In this document: piece by piece, positions 53,967 to 63,354 of the stretch
Layout of the letters: the number at the start of each line of letters is the position of its first letter
How positions within the stretch are numbered: position 1 is the first letter of the stretch
Source: Halarcobacter sp.
GTDB lineage: Bacteria > Campylobacterota > Campylobacteria > Campylobacterales > Arcobacteraceae
Length of the DNA stretch: 64,000 bases
Assembly (NCBI GenBank): GCA_030145305.1
Contig: JAQYVX010000003.1
Location: 124,001-188,000 of the forward strand
Direction: 5' to 3'
The notes under the pieces: model-generated
Told to the model about the DNA's origin: nothing
The model's database searches: none
What the model saw: only the letters and a program-made list of their open reading frames with translations
Translations under genes and position numbers: made by a program

Positions 53967-54854
53967 CTAGATAACTTGTGGTTTTAAGTCTATTATAATA
54001 TCAATTAATTGTTTATACTCATCTGTATCAACTTTTAATAGCTTGATTTTTTCATCAAATACGTCAATTCTATCGCTATTATTTAGGCTTCTTGCGCTAT
54101 TTTCAAATTCTTGAATTAATACCTTTTCAAATTCTAAAATAGTTTTTATATTTTTGTATTTACTTAATTTTGAATACTCTAAAAATAAGTTGACAATTTT
54201 TATAAAATTTGGATTATTATTATATTTCTTTTCACTCATATGGTAATTGAATTTATAAATCATTTTAAGAAGTAAAAATGAAGCATTATTTAAAAAAATC
54301 ATTTTTTCATTCTCTTTAAAAATCTCTTTTAATTTACTTTTATTTCCAAAATCTGACTCAAAAGATAATTCATAACCATGAATTATTTTTTCAAGATTCA
54401 AATGATACTCTTCTAAAAGATAGTCAATCTCTTTATTTTGAACTTTTATATAATTAATATGAGTATAGTAATACAATTGTTGCCCAATTAAATTATTTAA
54501 GATTTTAATTTCATTTTCTTCTAAAGGTACAAAAAGTTTTAACATACTTTTTGATTCATTTAAAATCTGTAAGATGTTATCTATTAAAGCTCTTTTCTCT
54601 TTATTTGTAGAAAAAGTTAAACATAGTTTTGTAAAAGAGTCAATAACTAGAAGATAAGCTTTAAACCTCAAATAAAAGAGTGATTTATTATCATTAAAAC
54701 TATATCTTAGTTGATTAATGTGAAAATTAAAGAGTTTAGATATTTCATTTATCAAAGCTAGTAATTCTTTTTCACTATGCTTTTTATTAGACGAAAGAGT
54801 ATCTATGATATTTTGCATTTTTATATCTTCTTCTATCCAATTATTATTTTCCAT
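53967..54854 (-). CDS. Hypothetical helical protein
   Basis: A 295-residue, Leu/Asn/Lys-rich protein without signal peptide or membrane helix; the predicted structure is nearly all alpha-helical. No known domain was recognised. Visible features are an N-terminal block ELLALINEISKLFNFHINQL and a C-terminal acidic helix. It sits directly upstream of the HDOD gene, so it may work with it as a signalling partner (inference). It is followed on its 5' side by a 330-base non-coding stretch. Confidence 0.65.
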   Translation of the reverse strand: MENNNWIEEDIKMQNIIDTLSSNKKHSEKELLALINEISKLFNFHINQLRYSFNDNKSLFYLRFKAYLLVIDSFTKLCLTFSTNKEKRALIDNILQILNESKSMLKLFVPLEENEIKILNNLIGQQLYYYTHINYIKVQNKEIDYLLEEYHLNLEKIIHGYELSFESDFGNKSKLKEIFKENEKMIFLNNASFLLLKMIYKFNYHMSEKKYNNNPNFIKIVNLFLEYSKLSKYKNIKTILEFEKVLIQEFENSARSLNNSDRIDVFDEKIKLLKVDTDEYKQLIDIIIDLKPQVI

Positions 54855-55184
54855 ATTAAGCCTATTCTTTACTTACTTATGATTATATGAAAAATATCTT
54901 ATATAAGTAATAAATTTATGTAAATATAACTAAACTTTTTCTAAAATATTATTAGAGAATAAGATTTAATTTTTGCTTTTTTTATAAACTTCAAACTATA
55001 AAAATTACAATTAAGACTAAAATTATCCTATTTTAAATATAATACGAAAATTTTATAAAATTAAGTGCAACTTATTGCTCTTTTTAAAGTTTGTTTTTTT
55101 AGAGAGAATTTTATTCTCTTGGTAAAAGAAATTGAAAAATCAAAGTCCTTAATAAAATAGGGACTATTTTTAAGGATAGAACAT
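54855..55184. other. 330-base intergenic region upstream of mrp
   Basis: AT-rich sequence between divergent genes. It contains AGAGAAT-TTT-ATTCTCT (55103-55119, 7-bp stem) and AGTCC/GGACT (55144-55148 and 55160-55165) followed by ATTTTT, the latter resembling a short attenuator just before mrp. A possible promoter is TTGCTT, 18 bases, TATAAA near 54976-55005. AAGGA precedes the mrp ATG. A small RNA cannot be excluded; no open frame with a ribosome binding site was found. Confidence 0.4.
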
Positions 55185-56366
55185 ATGACAACCGTAGCTG
55201 ACATAAAAGTAGAATTGGCAAAAGTTTTATATCCAGGATTCCAAAAATCTATTATAGATTTTGGATTTTTAAAAGATATAGAACTTGTAGATGATAAAAC
55301 ATGTGTAGTTTATTTAGATATTACATCAAGTTCGGCAGAAGTAGCAGAACAACTACAAAGAGATATCTCTTCAACATTAGAGAAAATTGGTATTTCAAAT
55401 GCAACTTTAAACTTAAAAAAACCAGAAGAACCAAAACAACAAAGTAATAGTGTAAGTGGAAGTAACATTGCTCCTCAAATTAAAAACTTTATTATGGTAT
55501 CTTCTGGAAAAGGTGGGGTTGGTAAATCAACTACAACTGTAAACTTAGCAATTGCAGCAGCAATGCAAGGTAAAAAAGTAGGTATCTTAGATGCTGATAT
55601 TTATGGTCCAAATATCCCTCGAATGATGGGTTTACAAGGTCAAGAAGTTGAAGTTGTAGGAAATAAAGCTAAACCATTTAATGCATATGGTGTTGATGTT
55701 ATGTCAATGGGTTCATTAATGGAAGAAGGTCAGGCTCTTATTTGGAGAGGTGCTATGATTATGAAAGCAATTCAACAATTATTAAGAGATATTTTATGGG
55801 AAGAGTTAGATATTCTTTTCATTGATATGCCTCCTGGAACTGGTGATGCTCAATTAACTTTAGCTCAAAGTGTACCTGTTACTTGTGGTGTTAATGTTAC
55901 AACTCCTCAACATGTAGCTTTAGATGATTCAAAAAGATCTTTAGATATGTTTGCAAAACTTCATATTCCAATTGCTGGGATTGTTGAAAATATGAGTGGA
56001 TTTATTTGTCCTTCATGTAATACAGAATCAGATATTTTTGGAATGGGAACTTGTGAAGGTTTAGCTTCTGAATATAAGACTCAAGTATTAGGTAACTTAC
56101 CAATTGAACCTGCTATTAGAGAAGGTGGAGATACTGGTAAACCTATTGTTTATTGTCAACCTGAATCTATATCTGCAAAAAGATATATGGAAGCAACAGC
56201 TAAACTTTTAGCTTTTGTTGATGAAGTAAGTGATAAAGCTGAAAATGCTTCTATTCAACCAACTACACCTCCTGGTGTATCTGCTTGTTCTTCATCATCG
56301 GCTGCAGGTGCAGCATCACAATCTGAAAAGAAAGAAAGCCACGCTGGATGTGGTTGTAGTAACTAA
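55185..56366 (+). CDS. mrp: Iron-sulphur cluster carrier Mrp/ApbC
   Basis: A 393-residue P-loop ATPase. An N-terminal MIP18-like domain (about 1-90) precedes the deviant Walker A GKGGVGKSTT, LDADIYGPNIPRMMG and IDMPPGTGDAQL. The cluster-binding CxxC is FICPSCN. It carries and inserts 4Fe-4S clusters. Unusually, the C-terminus ends in a Ser/Ala linker and a small Cys cluster, ACSSSS...HAGCGCSN, which may bind metal. It stands alone and is closed by a strong terminator. Confidence 0.93.
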   Translation: MTTVADIKVELAKVLYPGFQKSIIDFGFLKDIELVDDKTCVVYLDITSSSAEVAEQLQRDISSTLEKIGISNATLNLKKPEEPKQQSNSVSGSNIAPQIKNFIMVSSGKGGVGKSTTTVNLAIAAAMQGKKVGILDADIYGPNIPRMMGLQGQEVEVVGNKAKPFNAYGVDVMSMGSLMEEGQALIWRGAMIMKAIQQLLRDILWEELDILFIDMPPGTGDAQLTLAQSVPVTCGVNVTTPQHVALDDSKRSLDMFAKLHIPIAGIVENMSGFICPSCNTESDIFGMGTCEGLASEYKTQVLGNLPIEPAIREGGDTGKPIVYCQPESISAKRYMEATAKLLAFVDEVSDKAENASIQPTTPPGVSACSSSSAAGAASQSEKKESHAGCGCSN

Positions 56367-56394
56367 ATAAAAAGAGGTTCTCCTCTTTTTATTT
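56365..56394. terminator. Strong bidirectional terminator after mrp
   Basis: AAATAAAAAGAGG and CCTCTTTTTATTT form a perfect 13-bp stem with a TTCT loop, between convergent mrp and hisIE. Confidence 0.9.
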
Positions 56395-56400
56395 CTTAAT

Positions 56401-57081
56401 TTATTTTTCTCTAGAGTTTTTTTCTTCTATTCCTGATAAACCAAATCTTCTAGCAATTTCTTGTTTTACTCTATCTGGATTTATATCTTTTGATGAAAGT
56501 GCAACTAAACAGTGATACATTAAATCAGCAGCTTCATAAATGATTTCTTCAGTATCATTATCTTTAATAGCAAAACTAAATTCTCCTGCTTCTTCTACAA
56601 CTTTTTTAAGCATAGAATTTTGCTTTCCTTTTAAAAGTTTTGCTGTGTATGAAGTTTCAGGGTTGTCATTTTTTCTTGATTGGATTACATGGTATAAAGT
56701 ATCAATAACTCCATAAGCACTTGTTGTATTAACTTCAACATTGCTTACTGTTTCGTTAGTTTCAAGGTCTGTAAAGAAACAAGATTTTCTTCCTGTATGG
56801 CAAGCAACACCTATTTGTTCAACTTTTAATAATAGTGTGTCATTATCACAATCTAGCATAATATTTTTCACATTTTGTAAATGTCCTGAGCTTTCACCTT
56901 TTTTCCAAATTCTTTGTTTTGATCTTGAAAAGTAGTGGGCTTGTTTTGTACTAATTGTTAAAGATAAAGCTTCTTTGTCCATATATGCTAGCATTAAAAC
57001 TTCATTTGTACTTACATCTTGCGTTACAACTGGAATAAGATTATTCATCTTTTGCCAATCAATTTTTTCTATTTGATTCAT
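56401..57081 (-). CDS. hisIE: Bifunctional HisIE (phosphoribosyl-AMP cyclohydrolase / -ATP pyrophosphatase)
   Basis: A 226-residue fusion for steps two and three of histidine synthesis. The HisI half (1-115) has MLAYMDKEAL, MLDCDNDTLL and the zinc Cys in QIGVACHTGRKSCFF. The HisE half (about 125-215) has LLKGKQNSMLKKVVEEAGEF and EAADLMYHCLVAL. The gene stands nine bases after the small hypothetical gene on the same strand. Confidence 0.95.
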   Translation of the reverse strand: MNQIEKIDWQKMNNLIPVVTQDVSTNEVLMLAYMDKEALSLTISTKQAHYFSRSKQRIWKKGESSGHLQNVKNIMLDCDNDTLLLKVEQIGVACHTGRKSCFFTDLETNETVSNVEVNTTSAYGVIDTLYHVIQSRKNDNPETSYTAKLLKGKQNSMLKKVVEEAGEFSFAIKDNDTEEIIYEAADLMYHCLVALSSKDINPDRVKQEIARRFGLSGIEEKNSREK

Positions 57082-57089
57082 GATTTACC

Positions 57090-57398
57090 TTAAAATTTTG
57101 TTCCAATATTGACTTTTACTTCATCAATACTTCTTCTTTCTTTATTAACACCAAGTGAGCCATCAAGTTCTAAATCATCCTTCTCTTCTCTTTTTAACTT
57201 TTCATATGTTAGTACGGATGGATTTAGTAAATTTTCCTCTTTTTCGTAATCTTCTTTTGTTTTATCTTTTTTATTTAATGGAATTTCTATATCTTGCAGA
57301 TTAACTTTATCTAAAATCTCTTTAGATAATAAAGAGTTTTGAAGTATAAGAAAAGTAAAAAATGGGATAAAGAATTTATTTAGGATATTTTTTAGCAT
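57090..57398 (-). CDS. Small exported protein of unknown function
   Basis: A 102-residue protein with a signal peptide or N-terminal anchor (about 8-25, FFIPFFTFLILQNSLLS). The mature part is charged and probably unstructured, with KDKTKEDYEKEENL and a C-terminal EVKVNIGTKF that could be a final beta strand, as in outer-membrane proteins. No family was recognised. It lies between the SPFH gene and hisIE. Confidence 0.6.
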   Translation of the reverse strand: MLKNILNKFFIPFFTFLILQNSLLSKEILDKVNLQDIEIPLNKKDKTKEDYEKEENLLNPSVLTYEKLKREEKDDLELDGSLGVNKERRSIDEVKVNIGTKF

Positions 57399-57429
57399 AT
57401 TATTTAGTTAGTATTTTCATAAGGTTTTA

Positions 57430-57460
57430 TTATAAAGAGTAGAAAATCTACTCTTTATAA
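57430..57460. terminator. Hairpin after the SPFH gene
   Basis: TTATAAAGAGTAGA and TCTACTCTTTATAA form a perfect 14-bp stem with an AAA loop immediately after the SPFH stop codon side. No T-run follows on the minus transcript. Confidence 0.6.
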
Positions 57461-57461
57461 A

Positions 57462-58544
57462 TTATTGACTAATAGTTGTATCTCTAGCTGGATTTTTTGT
57501 ATCAACCCAGATATTTGGAGTTGAACCACCAGGAGTTAGGAAAATTTTTGCATCTTTGTTAACACTAAGTGCTTCATTAAATTTACCTTGTACTTCAATT
57601 TGTTGCATTTGAAGTAATTTAGGTGTTAAAGATTCAGCAATAATTTTATTTGCAACAGCTTGCGCTTTAGCTTCAATTGTTACAGCATCTGCTCGACCTT
57701 TTGCTTCAATTCTATTAGCTTCCGCATCACCTGTAGCTTTAGCAGCTCTTTTTTCAGCTTCTTGTCTTGTTCTTAGAACTTCGTATTTAACTCTTTCAGA
57801 TTCTTGGTTAGCAATTTGAACTCTTTCAATTTGCTCTTTAATCTTAGCAGGAAGTACGATTTCTCTTAATTGAACTGATTGAAGAAGTACTGGTTTACCT
57901 TCAAGTGAATCAATTTCTGCTTGAATTCCTTCTTGAATTTTAATTGCTATTTCATTTCTTTTTGTTGGTAACTCTTCTGCTGTATAAACACCTACAACAT
58001 TTCTTACTATATCTCTAACAACAGGGTTAATAATTTTATTTTCCCAAGAAAGTCCCCAGTTAGCTATTGTAGTTGGAGCACCATCTGCTGTTAGTCTATA
58101 TTGAACAGTTAATTCAATAGATACAGGTAATCCTCTTGCATCTAAGATATTAATTGCAGGATTTGCTCTAATACTTTCATCAAATCCACCCATAGTTTCA
58201 ACTGAAGCATAATTAATAAGTCTTACTTTTGTATCAACTATGATAACTTTTTGAAATACTGGAATATATAAATGGAAACCTGGTCTTAATGGTAAAGCAT
58301 CATATTTACCTGTAGTAATTTTAATACCTACTTGTCCTGATTCTACAATTACAAATGGTTTAAAGATAAATAATGCAGCAATAATTGCAATTACTACATA
58401 AAGTATTCCAGCTTTTTTCCCAAGGTTCTTGAAGAATTCAGGTGGCTCAAAAGGTGGTTGAAAGTTTCCACCACCTCCATTGTTGTTAGAACCACCACTG
58501 TTGTTGTTTTGTCTATTTTTGAAATAGTCATTATCAATTGGCAT
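57462..58544 (-). CDS. SPFH/prohibitin-family membrane protein
   Basis: A 360-residue protein. The N-terminus is a Gly/Asn-rich cytoplasmic stretch (NNNSGGSNNNGGGGNFQPP), followed by one membrane helix (about 47-70) and a prohibitin-like SPFH domain (VESGQVGIKITTGKYDALPL). A helical coiled coil rich in Ala/Glu/Lys (about 240-310, RQEAEKRAAKATGDAEANRI) follows. It resembles HflK/HflC-type proteins that organise membrane proteases. The gene follows ilvE by 31 bases. Confidence 0.87.
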   Translation of the reverse strand: MPIDNDYFKNRQNNNSGGSNNNGGGGNFQPPFEPPEFFKNLGKKAGILYVVIAIIAALFIFKPFVIVESGQVGIKITTGKYDALPLRPGFHLYIPVFQKVIIVDTKVRLINYASVETMGGFDESIRANPAINILDARGLPVSIELTVQYRLTADGAPTTIANWGLSWENKIINPVVRDIVRNVVGVYTAEELPTKRNEIAIKIQEGIQAEIDSLEGKPVLLQSVQLREIVLPAKIKEQIERVQIANQESERVKYEVLRTRQEAEKRAAKATGDAEANRIEAKGRADAVTIEAKAQAVANKIIAESLTPKLLQMQQIEVQGKFNEALSVNKDAKIFLTPGGSTPNIWVDTKNPARDTTISQ

Positions 58545-58575
58545 ATTTTTTTTCCTTTTATTTTTTTAAAGTTTG

Positions 58576-59496
58576 TTAGTTAATGTACGTTAAATCTTTT
58601 AAGTACTTATCATTTTTACCAGCAACTACATCAAAATATGCTGTTTGTAAAGCTTCCGTTATTGGACCTCTTTCACCTTTTCCAATTACTCTTGCATCAA
58701 TATCTCTAATAGGAGTTACTTCAACAGCAGTTCCTGTAAAAAATGCTTCATCTGCAATATAAACTTCTTCTCTAGTTAATCTTCTTCTAATAACTTCATA
58801 ACCTAAGTCTTGGGCTAAATCAATAACAGTAGCTTGCGTAATTGATTCTAGTGAGTTGTCATTTGGAGGAGTGATAATTACACCATCTCTAACAATAAAG
58901 AAACAAGCTCCTGACGCTTCTGCTATATAACCTTGGTCATCTCTTAAAAGTGCTTCATCATACCCACATTCTACAGCTTCAAACTTAGCCATTTGAGAGT
59001 TTAAGTAATTTGCAACAGCTTTTGCTTTACCCATTCCTGAAGTATTAGAGTTTCTTGTCATTGATGCAATTTTAACTCGTACACCTTTTTTCATTCCTTC
59101 TTCACCTAAATAAGCTCCCCATTCCCAAGCAGAAATAGAAACCTGAACAGGTGCTTCTTTATGGTATAAGCCCATTACACCATATCCTAAATAAACAAGA
59201 GGTCTAATATAAGCACCTTGGGTTAATTCATTTTTTTGTAATAATTCAATTTGAGCTTTATTTAATTCATCTTCAGTAAATGGAACTTCAAGAAGTGTCA
59301 TTTTTGCTGAGTTAATAAGTCTTTTTGTATGCTCTTTTAATTTAAAAATCGCACATCTTCCATCATGAGTTTTGTATGCTTTTGTACCTTCAATAGCACC
59401 ATTTCCATAGTGTAATGTGTGGCTTAACACGTGAACTTTTGCATCGTGCCAATCAACAAGTTTCCCATCCATCCAGATGTATTTTGCTTCAGTCAT
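58576..59496 (-). CDS. ilvE: Branched-chain amino acid aminotransferase
   Basis: A 306-residue fold-type IV PLP enzyme. YIWMDGKLVDWHDAKVHVLSH at the start, HYGNGAIEGTKAYKT, the Lys in GKAKAVANYLNSQMAK and GYIAEASGACFFIV mark IlvE. It makes and degrades Leu, Ile and Val with 2-oxoglutarate. It precedes the SPFH gene on the same strand. Confidence 0.94.
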   Translation of the reverse strand: MTEAKYIWMDGKLVDWHDAKVHVLSHTLHYGNGAIEGTKAYKTHDGRCAIFKLKEHTKRLINSAKMTLLEVPFTEDELNKAQIELLQKNELTQGAYIRPLVYLGYGVMGLYHKEAPVQVSISAWEWGAYLGEEGMKKGVRVKIASMTRNSNTSGMGKAKAVANYLNSQMAKFEAVECGYDEALLRDDQGYIAEASGACFFIVRDGVIITPPNDNSLESITQATVIDLAQDLGYEVIRRRLTREEVYIADEAFFTGTAVEVTPIRDIDARVIGKGERGPITEALQTAYFDVVAGKNDKYLKDLTYIN

Positions 59497-59636
59497 CTAC
59501 ATATCCTACATTATTTTTTTTAAAGGTAATAGTGTATCGAAGCTTTTATTAAAATTAAGTGAGTTAAAAATTTTAGATAAAAATCAGATAAGAGAATTTA
59601 ATATATAGTCAATTTTAAAAACTAAAGGAGTGCTTT

Positions 59637-61478
59637 TTACGGCTCTTTCAAAGCTTTTTCTTTGTTTGGTAAACTTATAGTAAAGTTTGCGCCTAAGTAT
59701 TCTTTCTTATTATATATGAATGTTACATTTTTTGCCAAAATTGAACCTTTCATCCCATCAACAATTATCCTATATAAGATATGAAGACCAAGTCCTGTAC
59801 CTTTACTTTTGTGTTTTGTTGTGAAGTATGGGTCAAATATCTTCAATAAGATACTTTCAGGTATTCCCCCCGCACTATCTTTTATATCAATGCTTACGTG
59901 ATTTTTCTTTTTAGACGTAGTTATAAATAAAAGTTTATCCTTATCTTCTAAATCCATTAAAGCGTCTTTTGCATTGTTGAAAATATTTATAAGACATTGT
60001 TTTAATTCATTTGGATATCCATTGAGTGTTATATCTTCTTCAAAATTTAATATTAAATTCAAATTATGACTTTTAGCAGTAGGAGTTACTAGTTCTATAA
60101 AACTCTCCATGCACTCTTTTAAATCATAAGTTTCAAGAATTCTTTCCCCTTTTATAAAATTTTTAAAATCATCAATAGTCTTTGACAAATATTGTGCTTG
60201 AGTATTTATCATTTTACAAATGTCTTCAAAGCTATCATTTGTTAAGACATCGTACTCTTTTTGCATTTGCATTCCTGTGGCAGCTGTTGATATTATACTT
60301 AATGGTTGTCTCCATTGGTGTGCAATATTACCAATCATTTCACCCATTGAGGCCATTTTTGATTGCTCGAATAATTGAATATCCTTTTCTCTATTTTTTT
60401 CTATTTCTGAAAAAATCTTTCTTTCCCTATTTTTAACTTTTTCTTGCATAAAAATAAAATTTTCAAGTAAATTGTCAAGCTCAATATAATCTGTTCTTTG
60501 TATATCCTTAGAATACTTATCATGTGCCATATTATTCATATTAGATACTAAAATATCCAAGGGTTTTAAAATGGAGTTAAATAATTTAATTGAAAAGTAT
60601 ATGGATAAAAGAATTAATAAAAATATAAAATAACCAATTATTAATAATAGATTATTAAATGATTTAAATAAGAAATCATAAGATTCTCTTACAAATACAT
60701 GCCAATGTAATTTTTGTGTTGTTCCATATATTCCAATATTATTACCTTGTTCTACACTATTAAATTTTATTTGTTTATAAGTATGATCTTTTAAAATATA
60801 TTCTTTATATAAATTTGAATTTTGTACAGATTTTCTTTGTGAGATATAATATGGATAATCAGGATGTGCTAAAAATATTCCATCACTATCCATAATTCTA
60901 ACCATTGTGCTTCCATCATCACTTTTGAATTTTTTAGCGAAATCATTTAAAATACCAAGATTAACTATAAGCACTGCTATATGATTTTCATCTATTTTTA
61001 AAGAATATGAAATCTCTGGTTTTAAACTTACATTTGACAGATAAACATCAGACCAATATGGATTATTAGTACTTTTAACACTTACAAAATGTTTTGTGTT
61101 TGAATAGTCATAACCTTTAAATAGGTTTTTATTTTTAATATTAGTGGCAAAATCTATCAAAATACCATTTTTATCTAATATCAGTATAGTAGATATATTT
61201 TTTTGTAGTTCTATTAAATCTGTAATTAAATGATGCTTTGTTAAAGGGTATTCTTTTTTTACATATTCTCCTAAATATTCGATATTTGAGGCAATATTAT
61301 CTGATTCTTCTTGAACTATTTTAAGTAATTGTAGATGTTTGTGAAAAACAGAATTTTCTTTAGATTTGTACATTTCGTATAAAATCCATGAAGAAGATAA
61401 AAACAATGGAATAGTAGTAAATATTATAAAATATAATATTATTTTAGATTTTAAACTATTTTTCCATCTCATTGTCAA
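59637..61478 (-). CDS. Cache-domain sensor histidine kinase
   Basis: A 613-residue kinase with TM1 (about 13-33), a periplasmic double-Cache-like sensor (about 35-270), TM2 (about 275-297), a HAMP-like linker, and a HisKA/HATPase core. The H box is [17 protein letters not shown], the N box [15 protein letters not shown], and the ATP-lid region [20 protein letters not shown]. The H-box type (HQWRQPL) is common in Campylobacterota. Its start overlaps the substrate-binding gene by 23 bases, so the two should be co-translated. No regulator is adjacent. Confidence 0.9.
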   Translation of the reverse strand: MTMRWKNSLKSKIILYFIIFTTIPLFLSSSWILYEMYKSKENSVFHKHLQLLKIVQEESDNIASNIEYLGEYVKKEYPLTKHHLITDLIELQKNISTILILDKNGILIDFATNIKNKNLFKGYDYSNTKHFVSVKSTNNPYWSDVYLSNVSLKPEISYSLKIDENHIAVLIVNLGILNDFAKKFKSDDGSTMVRIMDSDGIFLAHPDYPYYISQRKSVQNSNLYKEYILKDHTYKQIKFNSVEQGNNIGIYGTTQKLHWHVFVRESYDFLFKSFNNLLLIIGYFIFLLILLSIYFSIKLFNSILKPLDILVSNMNNMAHDKYSKDIQRTDYIELDNLLENFIFMQEKVKNRERKIFSEIEKNREKDIQLFEQSKMASMGEMIGNIAHQWRQPLSIISTAATGMQMQKEYDVLTNDSFEDICKMINTQAQYLSKTIDDFKNFIKGERILETYDLKECMESFIELVTPTAKSHNLNLILNFEEDITLNGYPNELKQCLINIFNNAKDALMDLEDKDKLLFITTSKKKNHVSIDIKDSAGGIPESILLKIFDPYFTTKHKSKGTGLGLHILYRIIVDGMKGSILAKNVTFIYNKKEYLGANFTISLPNKEKALKEP

Positions 61479-62559
61479 TCTTTACATATTTTGCATTTGC
61501 AATTTTCATCATAAAATATTCTCTAGAAACATCACCATATTTATCAAAAATTATATCTCCTTGTAAGCCTTTGTATGTTTTTTGATTAAGAATTCTTTGT
61601 TTTAATGTAGAAATATCACTTGATATGGAAAGATTTTCTATTAAAATTTTCCCTAGTTCATAACCTTGAGCTTCTAATGCTGAAGGAGTTTTATTGTAAG
61701 TTTTACGAAAAGAGTTAATAAAATCTAAGAATCTTTTATCACTAGAATTTTCATTATATTCACTAGAAAATAGAACACCTTCTACTGCTTTCCCTTCATT
61801 TTCAATAAAATCCATAGTTTTAGACCAGCCAGAAGCTAAAATCTGGGCATTAATTTTTGCTAATCTTAAATATTGGATAATATTTGCACTATCAATAGAG
61901 TTTGCAACAATGAGTATTAAATCAACTTCTTTTGTTTTTAATTTATCTATGAATTTTTTATATGGTTTATTAATATCAAACTTAGTAACAAAGCCATTAC
62001 CCCATGTTTCAAAAAGCATTTTTTGAAAATATTCTTCATAACCATCTGTATAAGCTTTATTTTTTGAATCATAAATAAAAATTATGTTTTTATTTTTAAT
62101 AATATATTTTTTTAAATTTTTAAATTTTTTTTCTGAGTTTTCAACTTGTATTCTTAAGAAATTGTCATCTTTTTTAGTAAAATCACTTCCACTAGCTGTG
62201 GCAGATATAAGAAGGGAACCTTTTTGTTTATTTATAACAGGAAAGCTAACTTTTGTCATAGAACTTGTAGTATTTCCTACAATTAGTTTTATATTATTTT
62301 CAACTAAATTGTCTATAATTTTTTTTGCTTCAAGCTCATCTTGTTTATCATCTTTTTGAATAATTACAACTTTTTGATTATTAATCGTATAATCAATTTC
62401 TTTAAAAGCAAGTGTAAATCCATCTCGTATTCGTGTACCCAAAGAAGAATACTTTCCGCTTAAGCCTGCAATGAAGCCTATTTTAATATCTTCATCATTT
62501 TTTTCTGAACAAGCATTGAAAATGAAAATTATTACAAGTAATAAAAAATATCTCTTCAT
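61456..62559 (-). CDS. Periplasmic ligand-binding lipoprotein (Leu/Ile/Val-type)
   Basis: A 367-residue lipoprotein with the lipobox FNAC (Cys 17). It is a type I periplasmic binding protein like ABC branched-chain amino acid or amide receptors: DIKIGFIAGLSGKYSSLGT, NIKLIVGNTTSSMTKVSFPV, LLISATASGSDF and LEAQGYELGKIL. No ABC permease or ATPase is nearby. It overlaps the sensor kinase gene by 23 bases, so it more likely presents a ligand to the kinase than feeds a transporter (inference). Confidence 0.87.
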   Translation of the reverse strand: MKRYFLLLVIIFIFNACSEKNDEDIKIGFIAGLSGKYSSLGTRIRDGFTLAFKEIDYTINNQKVVIIQKDDKQDELEAKKIIDNLVENNIKLIVGNTTSSMTKVSFPVINKQKGSLLISATASGSDFTKKDDNFLRIQVENSEKKFKNLKKYIIKNKNIIFIYDSKNKAYTDGYEEYFQKMLFETWGNGFVTKFDINKPYKKFIDKLKTKEVDLILIVANSIDSANIIQYLRLAKINAQILASGWSKTMDFIENEGKAVEGVLFSSEYNENSSDKRFLDFINSFRKTYNKTPSALEAQGYELGKILIENLSISSDISTLKQRILNQKTYKGLQGDIIFDKYGDVSREYFMMKIANAKYVKIDNEMEK

Positions 62560-62624
62560 GGAAGTTCCTTTTTATCATAATAAATTATATCTTATTTTTT
62601 ATAATTCTTGCGAGTTTATTTTAT

Positions 62625-62650
62625 TTATAGCTTCTTGTTATAGCTTCTTG
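62625..62650. repeat. 13-bp tandem duplication
   Basis: TTATAGCTTCTTG occurs twice in a row (62625-62637 and 62638-62650) in the gap between the divergent lipoprotein and methyltransferase genes. It is a small local duplication and could also be a paired binding site. Confidence 0.85.
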
Positions 62651-62715
62651 CTTTCAAAGTTTTTATTTACTTTTTTATAGTAAAATTTCTTTTTTAATAA
62701 AAAGAGGTAGGAAAT

Positions 62716-63315
62716 ATGAATCAACAAGAATTTTGGAATAAAAAATATTTAAGAGATGGCTATCTTTATGGGAAAAAACCAAATGCCTTTTTGCTTTCTT
62801 GTATAGGTAATTTCAAAAAAACTCAAAGATTTTTATGCTTAGGTGAGGGTGAAGGGCGAAATGCCATTTATTTTGCTAGCAAGGGTTTTGATGTAGTTGC
62901 TCTTGATGCTTCAGACATTGGATTAAAAAAATTAGAAGTTTTAGCCCAAGAAGCGAAAGTTCAAGTAAAAACTAAGTGTGTTGATTTAAATAATTGGGAA
63001 CCTTCAAAAAAATATGGTTCAATTGTAGCTTCATTTTTACATATGTACAAAGATGATAGAGAATTTTTATTTAAGAAAATAGAGTCTTGCTTAAAAGAGG
63101 GTGGCTTTTTTGTAGGAGAATTTTTTTCTACAAATCAACTAAAATATGAAAGTGGTGGGCCAAAAGATATTGATTTACTTTATAGTATTGATGATTTTTC
63201 AAACTCTTTTCTTACTTGTTCAAAACATAAAATTGAAGAAGTAGAAACAATACTTGATGAAGGAAAAGGTCATCAAGGGAAAGCTAGTGTTATTAGGGTA
63301 ATTATTCAAAAATAG
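62716..63315 (+). CDS. Class I SAM-dependent methyltransferase (TehB-like)
   Basis: A 199-residue methyltransferase. NQQEFWNKKYLRDGYLYGKKPN is the usual start of this group; the SAM site is FLCLGEGEGRNAIYFASKG, then VVALDASDIGLKKL and SIVASFLHMYKDDREF. Relatives include TehB-type and tellurite/thiol methyltransferases. The substrate is unknown. AAAGAGGTAGGAA gives a good ribosome binding site. Confidence 0.88.
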   Translation: MNQQEFWNKKYLRDGYLYGKKPNAFLLSCIGNFKKTQRFLCLGEGEGRNAIYFASKGFDVVALDASDIGLKKLEVLAQEAKVQVKTKCVDLNNWEPSKKYGSIVASFLHMYKDDREFLFKKIESCLKEGGFFVGEFFSTNQLKYESGGPKDIDLLYSIDDFSNSFLTCSKHKIEEVETILDEGKGHQGKASVIRVIIQK

Positions 63316-63327
63316 ATTTAATTACTA

Positions 63328-63354
63328 AAAGAAAGAAATCAGATTTCTTTCTTT
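63328..63354. terminator. Bidirectional terminator hairpin
   Basis: AAAGAAAGAAAT (63328-63339) pairs over 12 bp with ATTTCTTTCTTT (63343-63354) with a CAG loop, between the convergent methyltransferase and permease genes. Confidence 0.7.
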
